Shown: positions 17,149-26,849, numbered from the stretch's first letter. The stretch: 64,000 nt of DNA from Cronobacter muytjensii ATCC 51329 (GCF_001277195.1 NZ_CP012268.1:248001-312000); one strand, 5' to 3'. Notes: generated by a model from the letters alone, not told the origin. A program made the numbers and translations.

Positions 17149-19092
17149 TTAGCGGTTTAAGTCGAGCTGATAGACAGCAAAACCGATGTCGTCGTTGCCG
17201 ACCTTTTTCAGCGGATATTGCGCTTTCTCTTTGATAAACGCGGCGGCTTTGTCAGAGGGCGAGGTTTCAAAGCGGATATCCAGTTTCTGGCGGCTATTGA
17301 TAGGTGCCAGACGCCAGTTGTTATCCGCCGCCGGGTGGATTTCGCCCGCGCGTTTGGTTTCCGCGCCTATCCACGCTGCCAGCACCGCGCGGTTTTCGTC
17401 CGGCGAGGCGAAGGCGATATGGCTGTCGCCCGTGCCTGCGAACTTCCCGCCGTAAGCGCGATAGTTATTGGTCGCTACCAGGAAGGTTGCTTTTGGATCG
17501 ATGGGCTTGCCGTTAAACGTCAGATGCTTAATGCGTTCCGCTTTTGGGTTCACGGTCTGGCATTCGCCGTCATATTTCGCAGGCTGCGTGATATCTATCT
17601 GGTAATTCACTCCGTCTATCACATCGAAGTTATAGGTGCGAAAGCCGTCCCAGTTCAGCAGCGGCTGCGGCGTCGTGCTGTTGACGTCGATCTGGTTAAA
17701 CTGCCCGGCGGAACACTCCAGCCACTCTTTCACCTCGGCGCCCGTCGCTTTTACCACCACCAGCGTGTTGGGGTAGAGATAGAGATCGGCGGCGTTGCGT
17801 AGCGTCAGCTGACCTTTTTCCACTTCCACAAAGCTCGCCGGATCGTTTTTGCGCCCGCCCACTTTGAACGGCGCGGCGGCGGAGAGCACTGGCAGTTGCG
17901 CCAGATCCGGATCGCCCTGGATAAAGTGTTCGACATACGCTTTCTGGGCGTTATTCACCACCTGCACGGTCGGATCGTCCTGCACCAGCGCCAGATAGCT
18001 GTACATCGGATCGGCGGATTTGCCGACCGGCTGACCGACAAACTCGCGCGTGGCTTCGTGATCGGCTTTCAGCACTTTCACCAGATTCTGATCTTCCGCG
18101 GCGAGCGATTTCTTCGCCTGGGCGTCATAGATGGGGCGAGCTTCGGCTTTGCTTTGCGCGACTTTCCATTTGCCGTCGTCGTTATTGAGCACCAGATCGA
18201 CGATCCCCAGATGATCGCCCCACATGCCCGGCATCACGGCCGGTACGCCGTTCAGCGTGCCTTTCGCAATATCCGCGCCTTTGATGGCCGCAAAATCTTT
18301 GCCCGGGAAGACGGCGTGCGCGTGGCCAAAGAGGATCGCGTCGACGCCTGGCACCTGGCTTAAGTAGTAGACGGAGTTTTCCGCGAGCGCCTTGTAGGGC
18401 TCGGCGGAAAGCCCCGAATGCGCCACCACGACCACCAGATCCGCGCCTTCTGCGCGCATCTGCGGCACATATTTGCGGGCGGTTTCGGTAATATCGCTAA
18501 CGGTAACTTTGCCGCTCAGATTCGCCTTATCCCAGGTCATGATTTGCGGCGGCACAAAGCCGATATAACCGATTTTCAGCGTGTGCGGCTTACCGTCTTT
18601 GTCTTTCACCTGGGTTTCTTTGATCAGATAGGGAGTGAACAGGGGCTTCTGGGTCCTGGCGTCGATAATATTGGCGTTGACGTAGGGGAAATTCGCGCCG
18701 GCCAGCGCTTTGTGCAGGTAATCAAGGCCGTAGTTGAATTCATGGTTGCCGAGGTTGCCGACGGCGTAATCGAGCGTGTTCATCGCTTTATAGACCGGAT
18801 GCACATCGCCGTCTTTCAGCCCTTTGGCCGCCATGTAATCGCCAAGCGGACTGCCCTGGATCAGATCGCCGTTATCCACCAGCACGCTGTTAACGGCCTC
18901 CTGGCGCGCGGCGTTGATTAAGCTTGCGGTACGCACCAGACCAAATTTTTCCGTCGGCGCGTCTTTGTAATAGTCAAAGTCCATCATATTGCTGTGCAGG
19001 TCGGTGGTTTCCAGAATACGCAAATCCACCGTGGCGGCGTTCACGCTGGCGGCGACCAGCGTGGCTATCATCGTTGCACTAAACTTAATCAT
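17149..19092 (-). CDS. cpdB: CpdB, periplasmic 2',3'-cyclic-nucleotide 2'-phosphodiesterase / 3'-nucleotidase
   Basis: 647 residues with a signal peptide of about 19 residues (MIKFSATMIATLVAASVNA). Calcineurin-like metallophosphatase domain with ETTDLHSNM, GDLIQGSPLGDY, GNHEFNYGLDYL, VVVAHSGLS and FGHAHAVFPG, then a 5'-nucleotidase C-terminal domain (from about 380) with the nucleoside-stacking region. Hydrolyses 2',3'-cyclic nucleotides and 3'-AMP in the periplasm so that nucleosides can be scavenged. Divergent from cysQ. Confidence 0.97.
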   Translation of the reverse strand: MIKFSATMIATLVAASVNAATVDLRILETTDLHSNMMDFDYYKDAPTEKFGLVRTASLINAARQEAVNSVLVDNGDLIQGSPLGDYMAAKGLKDGDVHPVYKAMNTLDYAVGNLGNHEFNYGLDYLHKALAGANFPYVNANIIDARTQKPLFTPYLIKETQVKDKDGKPHTLKIGYIGFVPPQIMTWDKANLSGKVTVSDITETARKYVPQMRAEGADLVVVVAHSGLSAEPYKALAENSVYYLSQVPGVDAILFGHAHAVFPGKDFAAIKGADIAKGTLNGVPAVMPGMWGDHLGIVDLVLNNDDGKWKVAQSKAEARPIYDAQAKKSLAAEDQNLVKVLKADHEATREFVGQPVGKSADPMYSYLALVQDDPTVQVVNNAQKAYVEHFIQGDPDLAQLPVLSAAAPFKVGGRKNDPASFVEVEKGQLTLRNAADLYLYPNTLVVVKATGAEVKEWLECSAGQFNQIDVNSTTPQPLLNWDGFRTYNFDVIDGVNYQIDITQPAKYDGECQTVNPKAERIKHLTFNGKPIDPKATFLVATNNYRAYGGKFAGTGDSHIAFASPDENRAVLAAWIGAETKRAGEIHPAADNNWRLAPINSRQKLDIRFETSPSDKAAAFIKEKAQYPLKKVGNDDIGFAVYQLDLNR

Positions 19093-19311
19093 TATGCAGG
19101 TCCTTTTTCAGAGCGAAGCCACAAAAGTTTATGTATCTATCGTTTGTTGCTTACAAAAGTGTGAATCCTGCCAGAAAAAAGGGCGGGGAAACCGGAATCG
19201 CTTCACAGATAGCGGAACACGCCGCAATGCGATATAAAAATCATATCGATAAAACAAGGTGTTAAATCCGCAGCCGGGACGGACTGCGAAACGAGAAAGA
19301 GGTGGATGACA

Positions 19312-20055
19312 ATGTTAGAACAGATTTGCCAACTGGCGCGCGACGCAGGCAGCGCCATCATGGAAGTCTACGAGGGTCACAAGCCGCTGGAAGCCACCCA
19401 TAAGGTTGATGATTCGCCGGTAACGGCGGCGGATATCGCAGCGCACGCGGTGATTGTCGCCGGGCTGAAAGCGCTGACGCCGCAGGTGCCGGTGCTCTCA
19501 GAAGAAGATCCGCCAGGCTGGGACGAACGCCAGCACTGGCAGCGCTACTGGCTGGTGGACCCGCTGGACGGCACCAAAGAGTTCCTGAAGCGCAACGGCG
19601 AATTTACCGTCAATATCGCGCTGATTGAAGACGGCAAGCCGGTGCTTGGCGTGGTTTACGCGCCGGTGCTGAAGGTGATGTACAGCGCGGCGGAAGGAAA
19701 AGCGTGGAAAGAAGAGTGCGGCGTGCGCAAGCAGATTCAGGTGCGCGACGCGCGTCCGCCGCGCGTGGTGATTAGCCGCTCTCACGGCAATAACGCCGAG
19801 CTTCAGGATTATCTGCAACAGCTCGGCGAGCATCAGACCACATCCGTCGGATCGTCGCTGAAATTCTGCCTGGTGGCGGAAGGCGAGGCGCAGCTCTATC
19901 CTCGCTTCGGGCCGACCAACACCTGGGATACCGCGGCAGGCCACGCGGTGGCGATTGCCGCCGGGGCGCAGGTTCACGACTGGCAGGGCAAAACCCTGGA
20001 TTACACGCCGCGTGAATCCTTCCTGAACCCCAGCTTCCGCGTCTCTATTTACTGA
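19312..20055 (+). CDS. cysQ: CysQ, 3'(2'),5'-bisphosphate nucleotidase
   Basis: 247 residues from the ATG at 19312 (MLEQICQLARDAG, matching E. coli); an ATG two codons earlier at 19306 is equally close to the GAGGTGG sequence. Inositol-monophosphatase fold: metal ligands in LSEEDPPGW, WLVDPLDGTKEFLKRNGEF and the C-terminal NTWDTAAGHAV. Removes the 3'-phosphate of PAP/PAPS, recycling the toxic by-product of sulfate assimilation. The 3' end overlaps the convergent ytfJ by 11 bases. Confidence 0.96.
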   Translation: MLEQICQLARDAGSAIMEVYEGHKPLEATHKVDDSPVTAADIAAHAVIVAGLKALTPQVPVLSEEDPPGWDERQHWQRYWLVDPLDGTKEFLKRNGEFTVNIALIEDGKPVLGVVYAPVLKVMYSAAEGKAWKEECGVRKQIQVRDARPPRVVISRSHGNNAELQDYLQQLGEHQTTSVGSSLKFCLVAEGEAQLYPRFGPTNTWDTAAGHAVAIAAGAQVHDWQGKTLDYTPRESFLNPSFRVSIY

Positions 20056-20602
20056 GTAACTGTTGCAGCAGGCTAATCACCTGCTGCACTTCGTCCTGCG
20101 TCAGCCCGCCGTCTTTAGCGAACCGTACCCGTCCGTCTTTATCCAGCACAACAATTGCCGAGCTTTCCGACTCCAGTTGCCAGGCTTTCTGCGCCACGCC
20201 GTTACTGTCGACAATAAACTGCGACCATGGATACTGCTGTTTATTGCTCTCAATACTGTGGCGTACGAACATGCCGGTGCCGGGAATGGCGTCGTCGCTG
20301 TTGACCACGGTGGTCGTCTGGTAGCGGTCATGCGGGAATTTTGCCGCTTTGATGGCTTCAATCAGCCCCGCATTTTTCTCTTTCGCCGAGGTGCGTCCGG
20401 CAATATGTTGCAGCACTCGCACTTTTCCAGGTAACTGCGCGCTGTTCCAGTTTTTGTAGCTAAACTGATCTTTATTCAGCATCAGCTCGCCTTTGTCATT
20501 GATGCCTACCGGTGGGACGCGCTCGTTCTCTTTAAAATTATGTGCTGAGGCCATCATCGGCAGCAGCAGACAGCTCAGCGCCAGCATTCCGCGCAGGGTC
20601 AT
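20045..20602 (-). CDS. ytfJ: YtfJ, periplasmic thioredoxin-fold protein
   Basis: 185 residues from the ATG at 20600-20602, preceded by AGGAGCC. Signal peptide MTLRGMLALSCLLLPMMASA, then a thioredoxin-like domain of the YtfJ family (QLPGKVRVLQHIAGRTSAKEKNAGLIEAI, SESSAIVVLDKDGRVRFAKDGGLTQDEV). No CXXC is present, so it is not a standard disulfide enzyme. Function unknown; periplasmic. Confidence 0.9.
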   Translation of the reverse strand: MTLRGMLALSCLLLPMMASAHNFKENERVPPVGINDKGELMLNKDQFSYKNWNSAQLPGKVRVLQHIAGRTSAKEKNAGLIEAIKAAKFPHDRYQTTTVVNSDDAIPGTGMFVRHSIESNKQQYPWSQFIVDSNGVAQKAWQLESESSAIVVLDKDGRVRFAKDGGLTQDEVQQVISLLQQLLSK

Positions 20603-20930
20603 AGGTGGCTCCTTCTTCTCATTTGCAGGTGATCGGACCACTTGAGTCCATTGCTTTTTAGCTTAAGTGTTAATTTTCTGTTTTCACGCAACCAGAGTGC
20701 CAGTTTGCGGGCGAACGCACAGAACCCGTGAAAAAAAGCGGCATTCTCCTGTGGTTTTTCGAGTTTTGAAAAGAAAATTCTGAAAGATTGTAATAAAAGG
20801 GTAAATAAAGTCAGGCAGAGTGGGTGCTCTCGCAGTTCTGGTCTATAGTCATCTGGCAACAAATTTTGCGCCTTAATGATGCTGGTCCAAATGTGGTACC
20901 GCAGGGCGTAATCTTCAGCAGGAGAGAACA
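20603..20930. other. Intergenic region ahead of ytfK, no gene seen
   Basis: 328 bases, AT-rich at 20660-20820, containing the divergent promoters of ytfJ and ytfK. In E. coli ytfK is PhoB-dependent, but I could not recognise a convincing pair of Pho-box repeats here. The open frame on the minus strand across it has no recognisable features. Confidence 0.6.
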
Positions 20931-21137
20931 ATGAAAATTTTCCAACGTTACAACCCGCTTCAGGTGGCGAAGTACGTGAAGATCCTGTTTCGTGGACGGT
21001 TGTATATCAAGGATGTTGGCGCTTTCGAGTTTGATAAAGGCAAAATCCTCGTCCCGAAAGTGAAGGACAAGCAGCACTACTCCGTCATGTCCGAAGTCAA
21101 CCGTCAGGTTATGCGTCTCCAGACTGAGATGGCGTAA
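20931..21137 (+). CDS. ytfK: YtfK, SpoT-activating stringent-response protein
   Basis: 68 residues, MKIFQRYNPLQVAKYVKILFRGRLYIKDVG..., almost identical to E. coli YtfK (DUF1107). In E. coli YtfK binds SpoT and shifts it toward (p)ppGpp synthesis during phosphate or fatty-acid starvation. RBS CAGGAGAG. Followed by a bidirectional terminator shared with ytfL. Confidence 0.97.
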   Translation: MKIFQRYNPLQVAKYVKILFRGRLYIKDVGAFEFDKGKILVPKVKDKQHYSVMSEVNRQVMRLQTEMA

Positions 21138-21167
21138 CGACAGCGTTGTGCGTAGGCAGTAAAGACA

Positions 21168-21191
21168 AACGGCCCCGATGGGGCCGTTAGT
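21168..21191. terminator. Bidirectional terminator between ytfK and ytfL (paeA)
   Basis: Perfect 9-bp stem AACGGCCCC / GGGGCCGTT with loop GAT; the right flank reads TAGTGTTTT on the plus strand and the left flank supplies TGTCTTT on the minus strand. Confidence 0.85.
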
Positions 21192-21201
21192 GTTTTGAGG
21201 C

Positions 21202-22533
21202 TCAGGCGGCGGTTTGCTCGTCCGGTAGTTTGGGCGTCAGGACACCCGGCTTGTTATCGATACGCGTCACCAGCAGCTGGTCGATGCGGTAGTTATCAAT
21301 ATCCACCACTTCGAACTTATACCCGGAGAATTTCACCGAATCGGTACGTTTCGGGATTTTTCGCAGCATAAACATCATAAAGCCGCCGATGGTTTCGTAG
21401 TTTCCGGATTGCGGGAATTCGTCGATATCCAGCACGCGCATGACATCGTCAATCGGCGTGCCGCCATCGATAAGCCATGAGTTTTCGTCGCGCGCGACGA
21501 TCTGCTCTTCCAGCCCCTGTCCAACCAGATCGCCCATCAGCGTGGTCATTACGTCGTTGAGCGTGATAAGCCCTACCACCAGCGCATATTCGTTCATGAT
21601 AACCGCAAAATCTTCGCCCGCTGTTTTGAAGCTTTCCAGCGCTTCGGAGAGCGTCAGCGTATCCGGCACGATCAGCGTGTTGCGAATCTGCACGCCGCTA
21701 TTGAGCGCCAGGCTCTGGTTGCCCAGCACGCGGTTCAGCAGCTCTTTGGAATCGACATAACCGACGATGTGGTCGATATCCTGATTACACACCAGGAATT
21801 TTGAATGCGGATGGTCGGCGATTTTCTGCTTCAGGCTGTGCTCATCTTCGTGGAGATCGAACCAGACGATGTTTTCGCGCGAGGTCATAGAGGACGGCAC
21901 GGTGCGCGACTCCAGCTCAAACACGTTTTCGATAAGCTCATGCTCTTGCTTGCGCAGCACGCCCGCGAGCGCGCCGGCTTCCACCACGGCGTAGATATCA
22001 TCGGAAGTGATGTCGTCTTTGCGCACCATCGGCAGCTTGAAGATGCGGAAAATCACATTCGCCATGCCGTTAAAGAACCACACCAGCGGGCGGAAGAGGA
22101 ACAGACAGAAGCGCATCGGGTTGATGATACGCAAAGCCACAGCTTCAGGCGCAATCATACCGATGCGTTTCGGGGTCAGGTCGGCGAAGAGAATGAACAG
22201 GCTGGTGACAAGCGTAAAGGAGAGGATAAAGCTGACCTGCTCGGCGGCTTCCGGCGAGATAAACCGGACCAGCAGCGTATAGAACGCCGGCGAAAACGCC
22301 GCATCGCCCACGATACCGCCCAGAATAGCGACAGCGTTCAGGCCTATCTGCACCACGGTAAAGAAGGTGCCGGGGTTTTCCTGCATCTTCAGCACCCGTT
22401 GGGCGTTGATGTTGCCTTCATCGGCCAGCAGCTTGAGTTTGATTTTACGGGAGGCGGCAAGCGAGATCTCGGAAAGCGAGAAAAACGAGCTGACGCCAAT
22501 GAGACAAAGTATCAGTAAAATACTGTTTAACAT
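21202..22533 (-). CDS. paeA: PaeA (YtfL), UPF0053/CNNM-type inner-membrane polyamine exporter
   Basis: 443 residues. N-terminal DUF21 membrane domain with four hydrophobic segments (first MLNSILLILCLIGVSSFFSLSEISLA), a CBS-domain pair at about 205-330 (MTSRENIVWFDLHEDEHSL, LIVPDTLTLSEALESFKTAGEDFAVIMNEYALVVGLITLNDVMTTLMGDL), and a C-terminal CorC/HlyC domain (WLIDGGTPIDDVMRVLDIDEFPQ...). In E. coli and Salmonella this protein protects stationary cells from cadaverine and putrescine, and was renamed PaeA. Synteny with ytfK and msrA agrees. Confidence 0.94.
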   Translation of the reverse strand: MLNSILLILCLIGVSSFFSLSEISLAASRKIKLKLLADEGNINAQRVLKMQENPGTFFTVVQIGLNAVAILGGIVGDAAFSPAFYTLLVRFISPEAAEQVSFILSFTLVTSLFILFADLTPKRIGMIAPEAVALRIINPMRFCLFLFRPLVWFFNGMANVIFRIFKLPMVRKDDITSDDIYAVVEAGALAGVLRKQEHELIENVFELESRTVPSSMTSRENIVWFDLHEDEHSLKQKIADHPHSKFLVCNQDIDHIVGYVDSKELLNRVLGNQSLALNSGVQIRNTLIVPDTLTLSEALESFKTAGEDFAVIMNEYALVVGLITLNDVMTTLMGDLVGQGLEEQIVARDENSWLIDGGTPIDDVMRVLDIDEFPQSGNYETIGGFMMFMLRKIPKRTDSVKFSGYKFEVVDIDNYRIDQLLVTRIDNKPGVLTPKLPDEQTAA

Positions 22534-22693
22534 ATCTTATCCAGCCATCGCCGGATCCTCGGAAGGGAAGTTGATTATTGTGTGAAAACACTGTGATTGC
22601 GGGCCCGTAGAGAAGGAGGCCTGCAAATTCAAAGGGTAGTATAGCGTAAGCCCCAGCGGGGCTGCCAGAGGGTTGCGCAACGCGTGAAGAAAG

Positions 22694-22724
22694 CCCCCGC
22701 CGCCCCAGGGCAAGACTGCGGGGG
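22694..22724 (-). terminator. Terminator after the DUF1996 gene
   Basis: CCCCCGC (22694-22700) pairs with GCGGGGG (22718-22724), loop of 17 bases with its own small pairing; read on the minus strand it is followed by TTTCTTC. A second short hairpin, AGCCCC-AGC-GGGGCT, is at 22649-22663. Confidence 0.65.
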
Positions 22725-22731
22725 AAAGAGG

Positions 22732-24147
22732 TCAGATTTCCGGGGTATTTTTATAGCCCACCAGCATCAGCAGCAGATTTTCTTTGCTGCCGGCCGGGTT
22801 GAAGCTGTAGTTATTGCCCTGACGGTCGCCGCCGATATACCAGGCGATTTCCGTTTTCCCGGCTGCCAGCGCGGCCCGCACGGCTTTATCGACATCCACG
22901 TAGCGATAGACACGCTGTTTATCGAGATAAAGTATGCCATCCGAGCGGTAATTGCAGGCCGGACGATTGTTCCAGTTCACCTGATGCTCGTCCCACTGCG
23001 TGTCCGTTGGATAAAAGAAGATCTGATCGGCCCCTTCGGCGTTTTTGCCGCCATAGATACGAATTTTATATTTAAACAGCGCGGCGTCGGCCTCGGAATA
23101 GCCCTCCGGCAGCGGCGGGATAGAAAATTTCACCAGCGACATGATTTCGGTATTGGCGGTGCGGCCGCCGTTGCGCCAGTCATCCTGCACCTGCAACGTG
23201 GTATCGTCGCCAAAGTTGCGCTGCGGCTCGGCGCTGCTGACCCAGGTGTCGGCTATCGCGCGGGTATAACTGAAGGGAATATTGGTGCCGCAGTCCATAT
23301 TATTATTCATGCACTCTTCGGTCATAAACTGCGCCGATTCCACCGGCCAGCCGTTCATAAAATCGCCGTGCGCGGTGTAGATGCTGCCCCATTTTTCGGT
23401 GCGCGTTTCACCGTTCATCTCCGGATCCATCGAGAGTTCGATTTTTGCGGTATCCAGTGAGGTGATTTGCGGCAGTACCCAGGCGACATTCATATTAACC
23501 GTCGGGATTTTCACCGGGAATTGCGCAGGGCACGCGCCCGCGTCGCTGGCGTAAGTCGCGTTCATCCTGCCGCGTACCGGTTTGAGGTTGATGCCGTCCC
23601 AACAGTTGGGAAACTGAATGCCGATGTTAAATTGCACCGCGTCGCCTTTTTCACGCAGCCCGCACACTTCCCCCGCCGTGTTGGTGTAGCCCTTGCCGTT
23701 GCCGCACAGAAAAGTGATGCGTTTGTTCGGCCCGGTGCCGTGATGGTCGCCGGCCAGCAGCTCCAGCCCGAGCGGAAAGGGCGTCAGCGGGTATTTATCG
23801 ACGTTCGTGCTCTGATAATAGGTTTTCTGGTAGGCGGGCCTGACGATTTGCCCGTCGGGCAGCTTCATGGTGGGCGCCCACCAGGCGGAGCTGTCCGCTT
23901 TGTTATTGCAGGTGGTTTCCGGCTGATGGCGCAGTCGCGTGTAGTCAGAATACGCATCGGTATGGGTATTGCCGAAAAAGTCATGCAGCATGGCATGGTT
24001 CGGCATTCCATACATCATGATGGCGTCATCGCCCGCGGTATGGTGGAAGGAGCAGACTACATCCGCCTGGGGGCCAGCCCAGGCGGAGAGGGCGCTAAGG
24101 CCAGTTACAACCGGAATAAACGTGCGCAACAGCGTTGTGGTTTTCAT
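22732..24147 (-). CDS. Secreted DUF1996 + DNRLRE-like (CBM96-type) protein
   Basis: 471 residues from the ATG at 24145-24147; the longer frame to 24186 would put 13 residues before the signal peptide. Signal peptide of about 24 residues (ending LSALSAWA). Residues about 50-270 match DUF1996, with HDFFGN, the diagnostic FPNCWDG at 179-185, and HGDFMNGW near 260. Residues about 298-430 look like a DNRLRE/CBM96 module: ADTWVSSAEPQRNFGDDTTLQV, SLVKFSIPPLP, and WDEHQVNWNNRPACN. DUF1996 is mostly known from fungi and actinomycetes. The protein is likely exported and polysaccharide-associated, but no catalytic residues are established. It interrupts the ytfL-msrA adjacency of E. coli. Confidence 0.8.
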   Translation of the reverse strand: MKTTTLLRTFIPVVTGLSALSAWAGPQADVVCSFHHTAGDDAIMMYGMPNHAMLHDFFGNTHTDAYSDYTRLRHQPETTCNNKADSSAWWAPTMKLPDGQIVRPAYQKTYYQSTNVDKYPLTPFPLGLELLAGDHHGTGPNKRITFLCGNGKGYTNTAGEVCGLREKGDAVQFNIGIQFPNCWDGINLKPVRGRMNATYASDAGACPAQFPVKIPTVNMNVAWVLPQITSLDTAKIELSMDPEMNGETRTEKWGSIYTAHGDFMNGWPVESAQFMTEECMNNNMDCGTNIPFSYTRAIADTWVSSAEPQRNFGDDTTLQVQDDWRNGGRTANTEIMSLVKFSIPPLPEGYSEADAALFKYKIRIYGGKNAEGADQIFFYPTDTQWDEHQVNWNNRPACNYRSDGILYLDKQRVYRYVDVDKAVRAALAAGKTEIAWYIGGDRQGNNYSFNPAGSKENLLLMLVGYKNTPEI

Positions 24148-24252
24148 GGTATGTCTCCGCAGCCAGGTTCGGTCGAGACATACCATGTACGCGCCGCTTA
24201 TCGCCTCTCATCACTTATCAAAAAGTCTGATAAGACGGGAATTGATAAATCG

Positions 24253-24891
24253 TTAGGCCTCGGGCGGCAGGCAGACGCCGATCCCACCAATGCCGCAGTA
24301 GCCATACGGATTTTTATGCAGATACTGCTGGTGCTCATCTTCGGCGTAGTAGAACGGCGAGGCCGGCGCGATTTCCGTCGTAATGTGGCGATAGTCGCCC
24401 GCCGCTTCCATCGCCGCACGGAACCGATCGAGGCTCGCCAGCGCGGCGGTTTCCTGCTCCGGCGTCAGCGGATAAATCGCCGAACGGTATTGCGTGCCGA
24501 CATCGTTACCCTGACGCATCCCTTGCGCCGGATCGTGGTTTTCCCAGAACACCTGCAGCAGCTGGTCATAGCTGATAACTTTCGGGTCATAAACGACACG
24601 CACCGCTTCGGCGTGTCCGGTCTGACCGCTACATACTTCGCGGTAGGTCGGGTTCGGCGTATAGCCGCCGGTATAGCCCGCTGCGGTGCTGTAGACGCCC
24701 GGCAATGGCCAGAATAGCCGTTCCACACCCCAGAAGCAGCCCATCGCGAACAGCGCCACTTCCATACCCTCCGGCACGTTGGTCATTGAGTGACCCGTCA
24801 CGGTATGCAGTGACGCCACCGGCATTTTGGTGTTTCGCCCGGGCAGGGCATCTTCCTGGGTAACTAGCTGTTTCTTATCAAAAAAACTCAT
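24253..24891 (-). CDS. msrA: MsrA, peptide-methionine (S)-S-oxide reductase
   Basis: 212 residues, as in E. coli. Catalytic Cys52 in the motif GCFWGVERLF, plus TAAGYTGGYTPNPTYREVCSGQTGHAEAVRV, and the C-terminal resolving Cys in GIGVCLPPEA. Reduces methionine-S-sulfoxide in proteins and free form, with thioredoxin. Divergent from tamA across a 224-base region. Confidence 0.97.
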   Translation of the reverse strand: MSFFDKKQLVTQEDALPGRNTKMPVASLHTVTGHSMTNVPEGMEVALFAMGCFWGVERLFWPLPGVYSTAAGYTGGYTPNPTYREVCSGQTGHAEAVRVVYDPKVISYDQLLQVFWENHDPAQGMRQGNDVGTQYRSAIYPLTPEQETAALASLDRFRAAMEAAGDYRHITTEIAPASPFYYAEDEHQQYLHKNPYGYCGIGGIGVCLPPEA

Positions 24892-25115
24892 GGCGCCGAC
24901 CTCCTGAAAAATGTTGAGCGCGCAAATTTTCGCCTGCGGTTGTCACGAAGCGGCTCTTTGCCCACAATAAAGCGTTTAAATGCGACTAAATTAAACATAA
25001 GAAATATTTGGCTGATCGTCTTTTTTTCAACTCCATTTAGCGGAGTTTTGTCAGGCCGCGGAGCGGCATCAGGTTTCCTTCCAGGGGTGGGAATAAGGGA
25101 TATTCAGGAGAAAAC

Positions 25116-26849
25116 GTGCCACAAATCCGTAACTTGTGCTGGGCCGCACTGCTGATGGCGAGCGCCTCGACTGCGGCGCCCGTGCGTTTGCAGGTAGAAG
25201 GGTTGTCCGGCGCGCTGCAAAAAAACGTTCGCGCTCAGCTTTCCACCATTCAGGTTGATGAGGTCACGCCGGACCGCCGCTTTCGCGCGCGCGTCGATGA
25301 CGCCATCCGTAACGGGCTGAAAGCGCTGGGCTATTATGAACCCACCATTGATTTTGAACTGCGCGAGCCGCCGCCCGGCGGTCGCCGTCAGGTGCTGCTG
25401 GCGCGCGTTAACCCCGGCGAGCCGGTGCGTATCGGCACCACCAATGTCATCCTGCGCGGCGGCGCGCGCGATGATAAAGAGTATCTCGCGCTGCTGAAAA
25501 AGCGTCCCGCCGTCGGCACCGTGCTGAACCATAACGACTACGATAGCTTCAAAAAAGGGCTGACCAGCGTGGCGCTGCGTCGGGGCTATTTCGACAGCGA
25601 ATACAAAAAGAGCCAGCTCGGCGTGTCGGTCGAGCGTCGCCAGGCGTTCTGGGATATCGATTATGACAGCGGTACGCGCTATCGCTTCGGCGACGTGACT
25701 TTTGCGGGCTCGCAAATCCGCGAGGAGTATCTGCAAAACCTCGTGCCGTTTAAAAAAGGCGATGACTACCAGTCGAGCGACGTAGCGGAGCTAAGCCGTC
25801 GATTATCCGCCACCGGCTGGTTTAACTCGGTGGTGGTGGCGCCGGAGTTTGAAAAATCCCGTAAGACGAAAGTGCTGCCGCTGCGGGGCGTGGTCTCGCC
25901 GCGCATTAAAAACACCGTCGAGGTGGGCGCCGGGTATTCCACCGATGTCGGGCCGCGCCTGAAAGCGAACTGGCGTAAGCCGTGGATCAACTCTTACGGC
26001 CATAGCCTGACCACCTCGACCAGTATTTCCGCGCCGGAACAGCAGCTCGATTTCAGCTATAAAATGCCGCTGCTGAAGAACCCGCTGGAGCAGTATTACC
26101 TGCTGCAGGGCGGTTTTAAGCGCACCGATCTCAACGACACCGAAGCCGACTCAACGACGCTTGCGGTTTCACGCTACTGGGATCTCTCCAGCGGCTGGCA
26201 GCGCGCCATTAACCTGCGCTGGAGCCTCGACCACTTTACCCAGGCCAACGTCACCCACACCACGATGCTGCTCTATCCTGGCGTCATGCTGAGCCGCACC
26301 CGCTCACGAGGCGGCCTGATGCCGACATGGGGTGATTCGCAGCGCTATTCCATCGACTACTCGGACACCGCCTGGGGCTCGGATGTCGATTTCGTCGTGT
26401 TGCAGGCGCAAAACGTCTGGATCCGCACGCTCTATGACAAACACCGCTTTGTGGCGCGCGGCAATCTCGGCTGGATAGAGACCAATGATTTTGAGCGTGT
26501 GCCGCCGGATCTGCGTTTCTTCGCGGGCGGCGACCGCAGCATTCGCGGGTATAAATACAAATCGATTTCGCCTGAAGACGACGACGGCAAGCTGACGGGC
26601 GCCTCGAAACTCGCCACCGGGTCGCTTGAGTACCAGTACAACGTCACCGGTAAATGGTGGGGCGCGGTGTTTGTCGATTCCGGCGAAGCGGTTAACGACA
26701 TCAAACAGAGTAATTTCAAAACCGGCGCGGGCGTCGGGGTACGCTGGCAGTCGCCGGTCGGCCCCATCAAGCTCGATTTCGCGGTGCCGGTAGGCGACAA
26801 AGAGGAGCATGGTTTGCAGTTTTACATCGGTCTGGGGCCTGAATTATGA
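25116..26849 (+). CDS. tamA: TamA, outer-membrane component of the translocation and assembly module
   Basis: 577 residues with a GTG start at 25116 preceded by CAGGAG. Signal peptide about 1-21 (LLMASASTAAP), three POTRA domains (about 22-265), then an Omp85-type 16-strand barrel with the lid-lock motif region RSIRGY (GDRSIRGYKYKSISPED) and C-terminal strand FYIGLGPEL. With TamB it helps place autotransporters and other outer-membrane proteins and moves phospholipid-related cargo. Overlaps tamB by 4 bases (ATGA). Confidence 0.97.
   Translation: MPQIRNLCWAALLMASASTAAPVRLQVEGLSGALQKNVRAQLSTIQVDEVTPDRRFRARVDDAIRNGLKALGYYEPTIDFELREPPPGGRRQVLLARVNPGEPVRIGTTNVILRGGARDDKEYLALLKKRPAVGTVLNHNDYDSFKKGLTSVALRRGYFDSEYKKSQLGVSVERRQAFWDIDYDSGTRYRFGDVTFAGSQIREEYLQNLVPFKKGDDYQSSDVAELSRRLSATGWFNSVVVAPEFEKSRKTKVLPLRGVVSPRIKNTVEVGAGYSTDVGPRLKANWRKPWINSYGHSLTTSTSISAPEQQLDFSYKMPLLKNPLEQYYLLQGGFKRTDLNDTEADSTTLAVSRYWDLSSGWQRAINLRWSLDHFTQANVTHTTMLLYPGVMLSRTRSRGGLMPTWGDSQRYSIDYSDTAWGSDVDFVVLQAQNVWIRTLYDKHRFVARGNLGWIETNDFERVPPDLRFFAGGDRSIRGYKYKSISPEDDDGKLTGASKLATGSLEYQYNVTGKWWGAVFVDSGEAVNDIKQSNFKTGAGVGVRWQSPVGPIKLDFAVPVGDKEEHGLQFYIGLGPEL

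Noticed and set aside
20599..20931. 110-codon open frame between ytfJ and ytfK on the minus strand
   Set aside because: No family resemblance, no good RBS and it covers the promoter region of ytfK and ytfJ.
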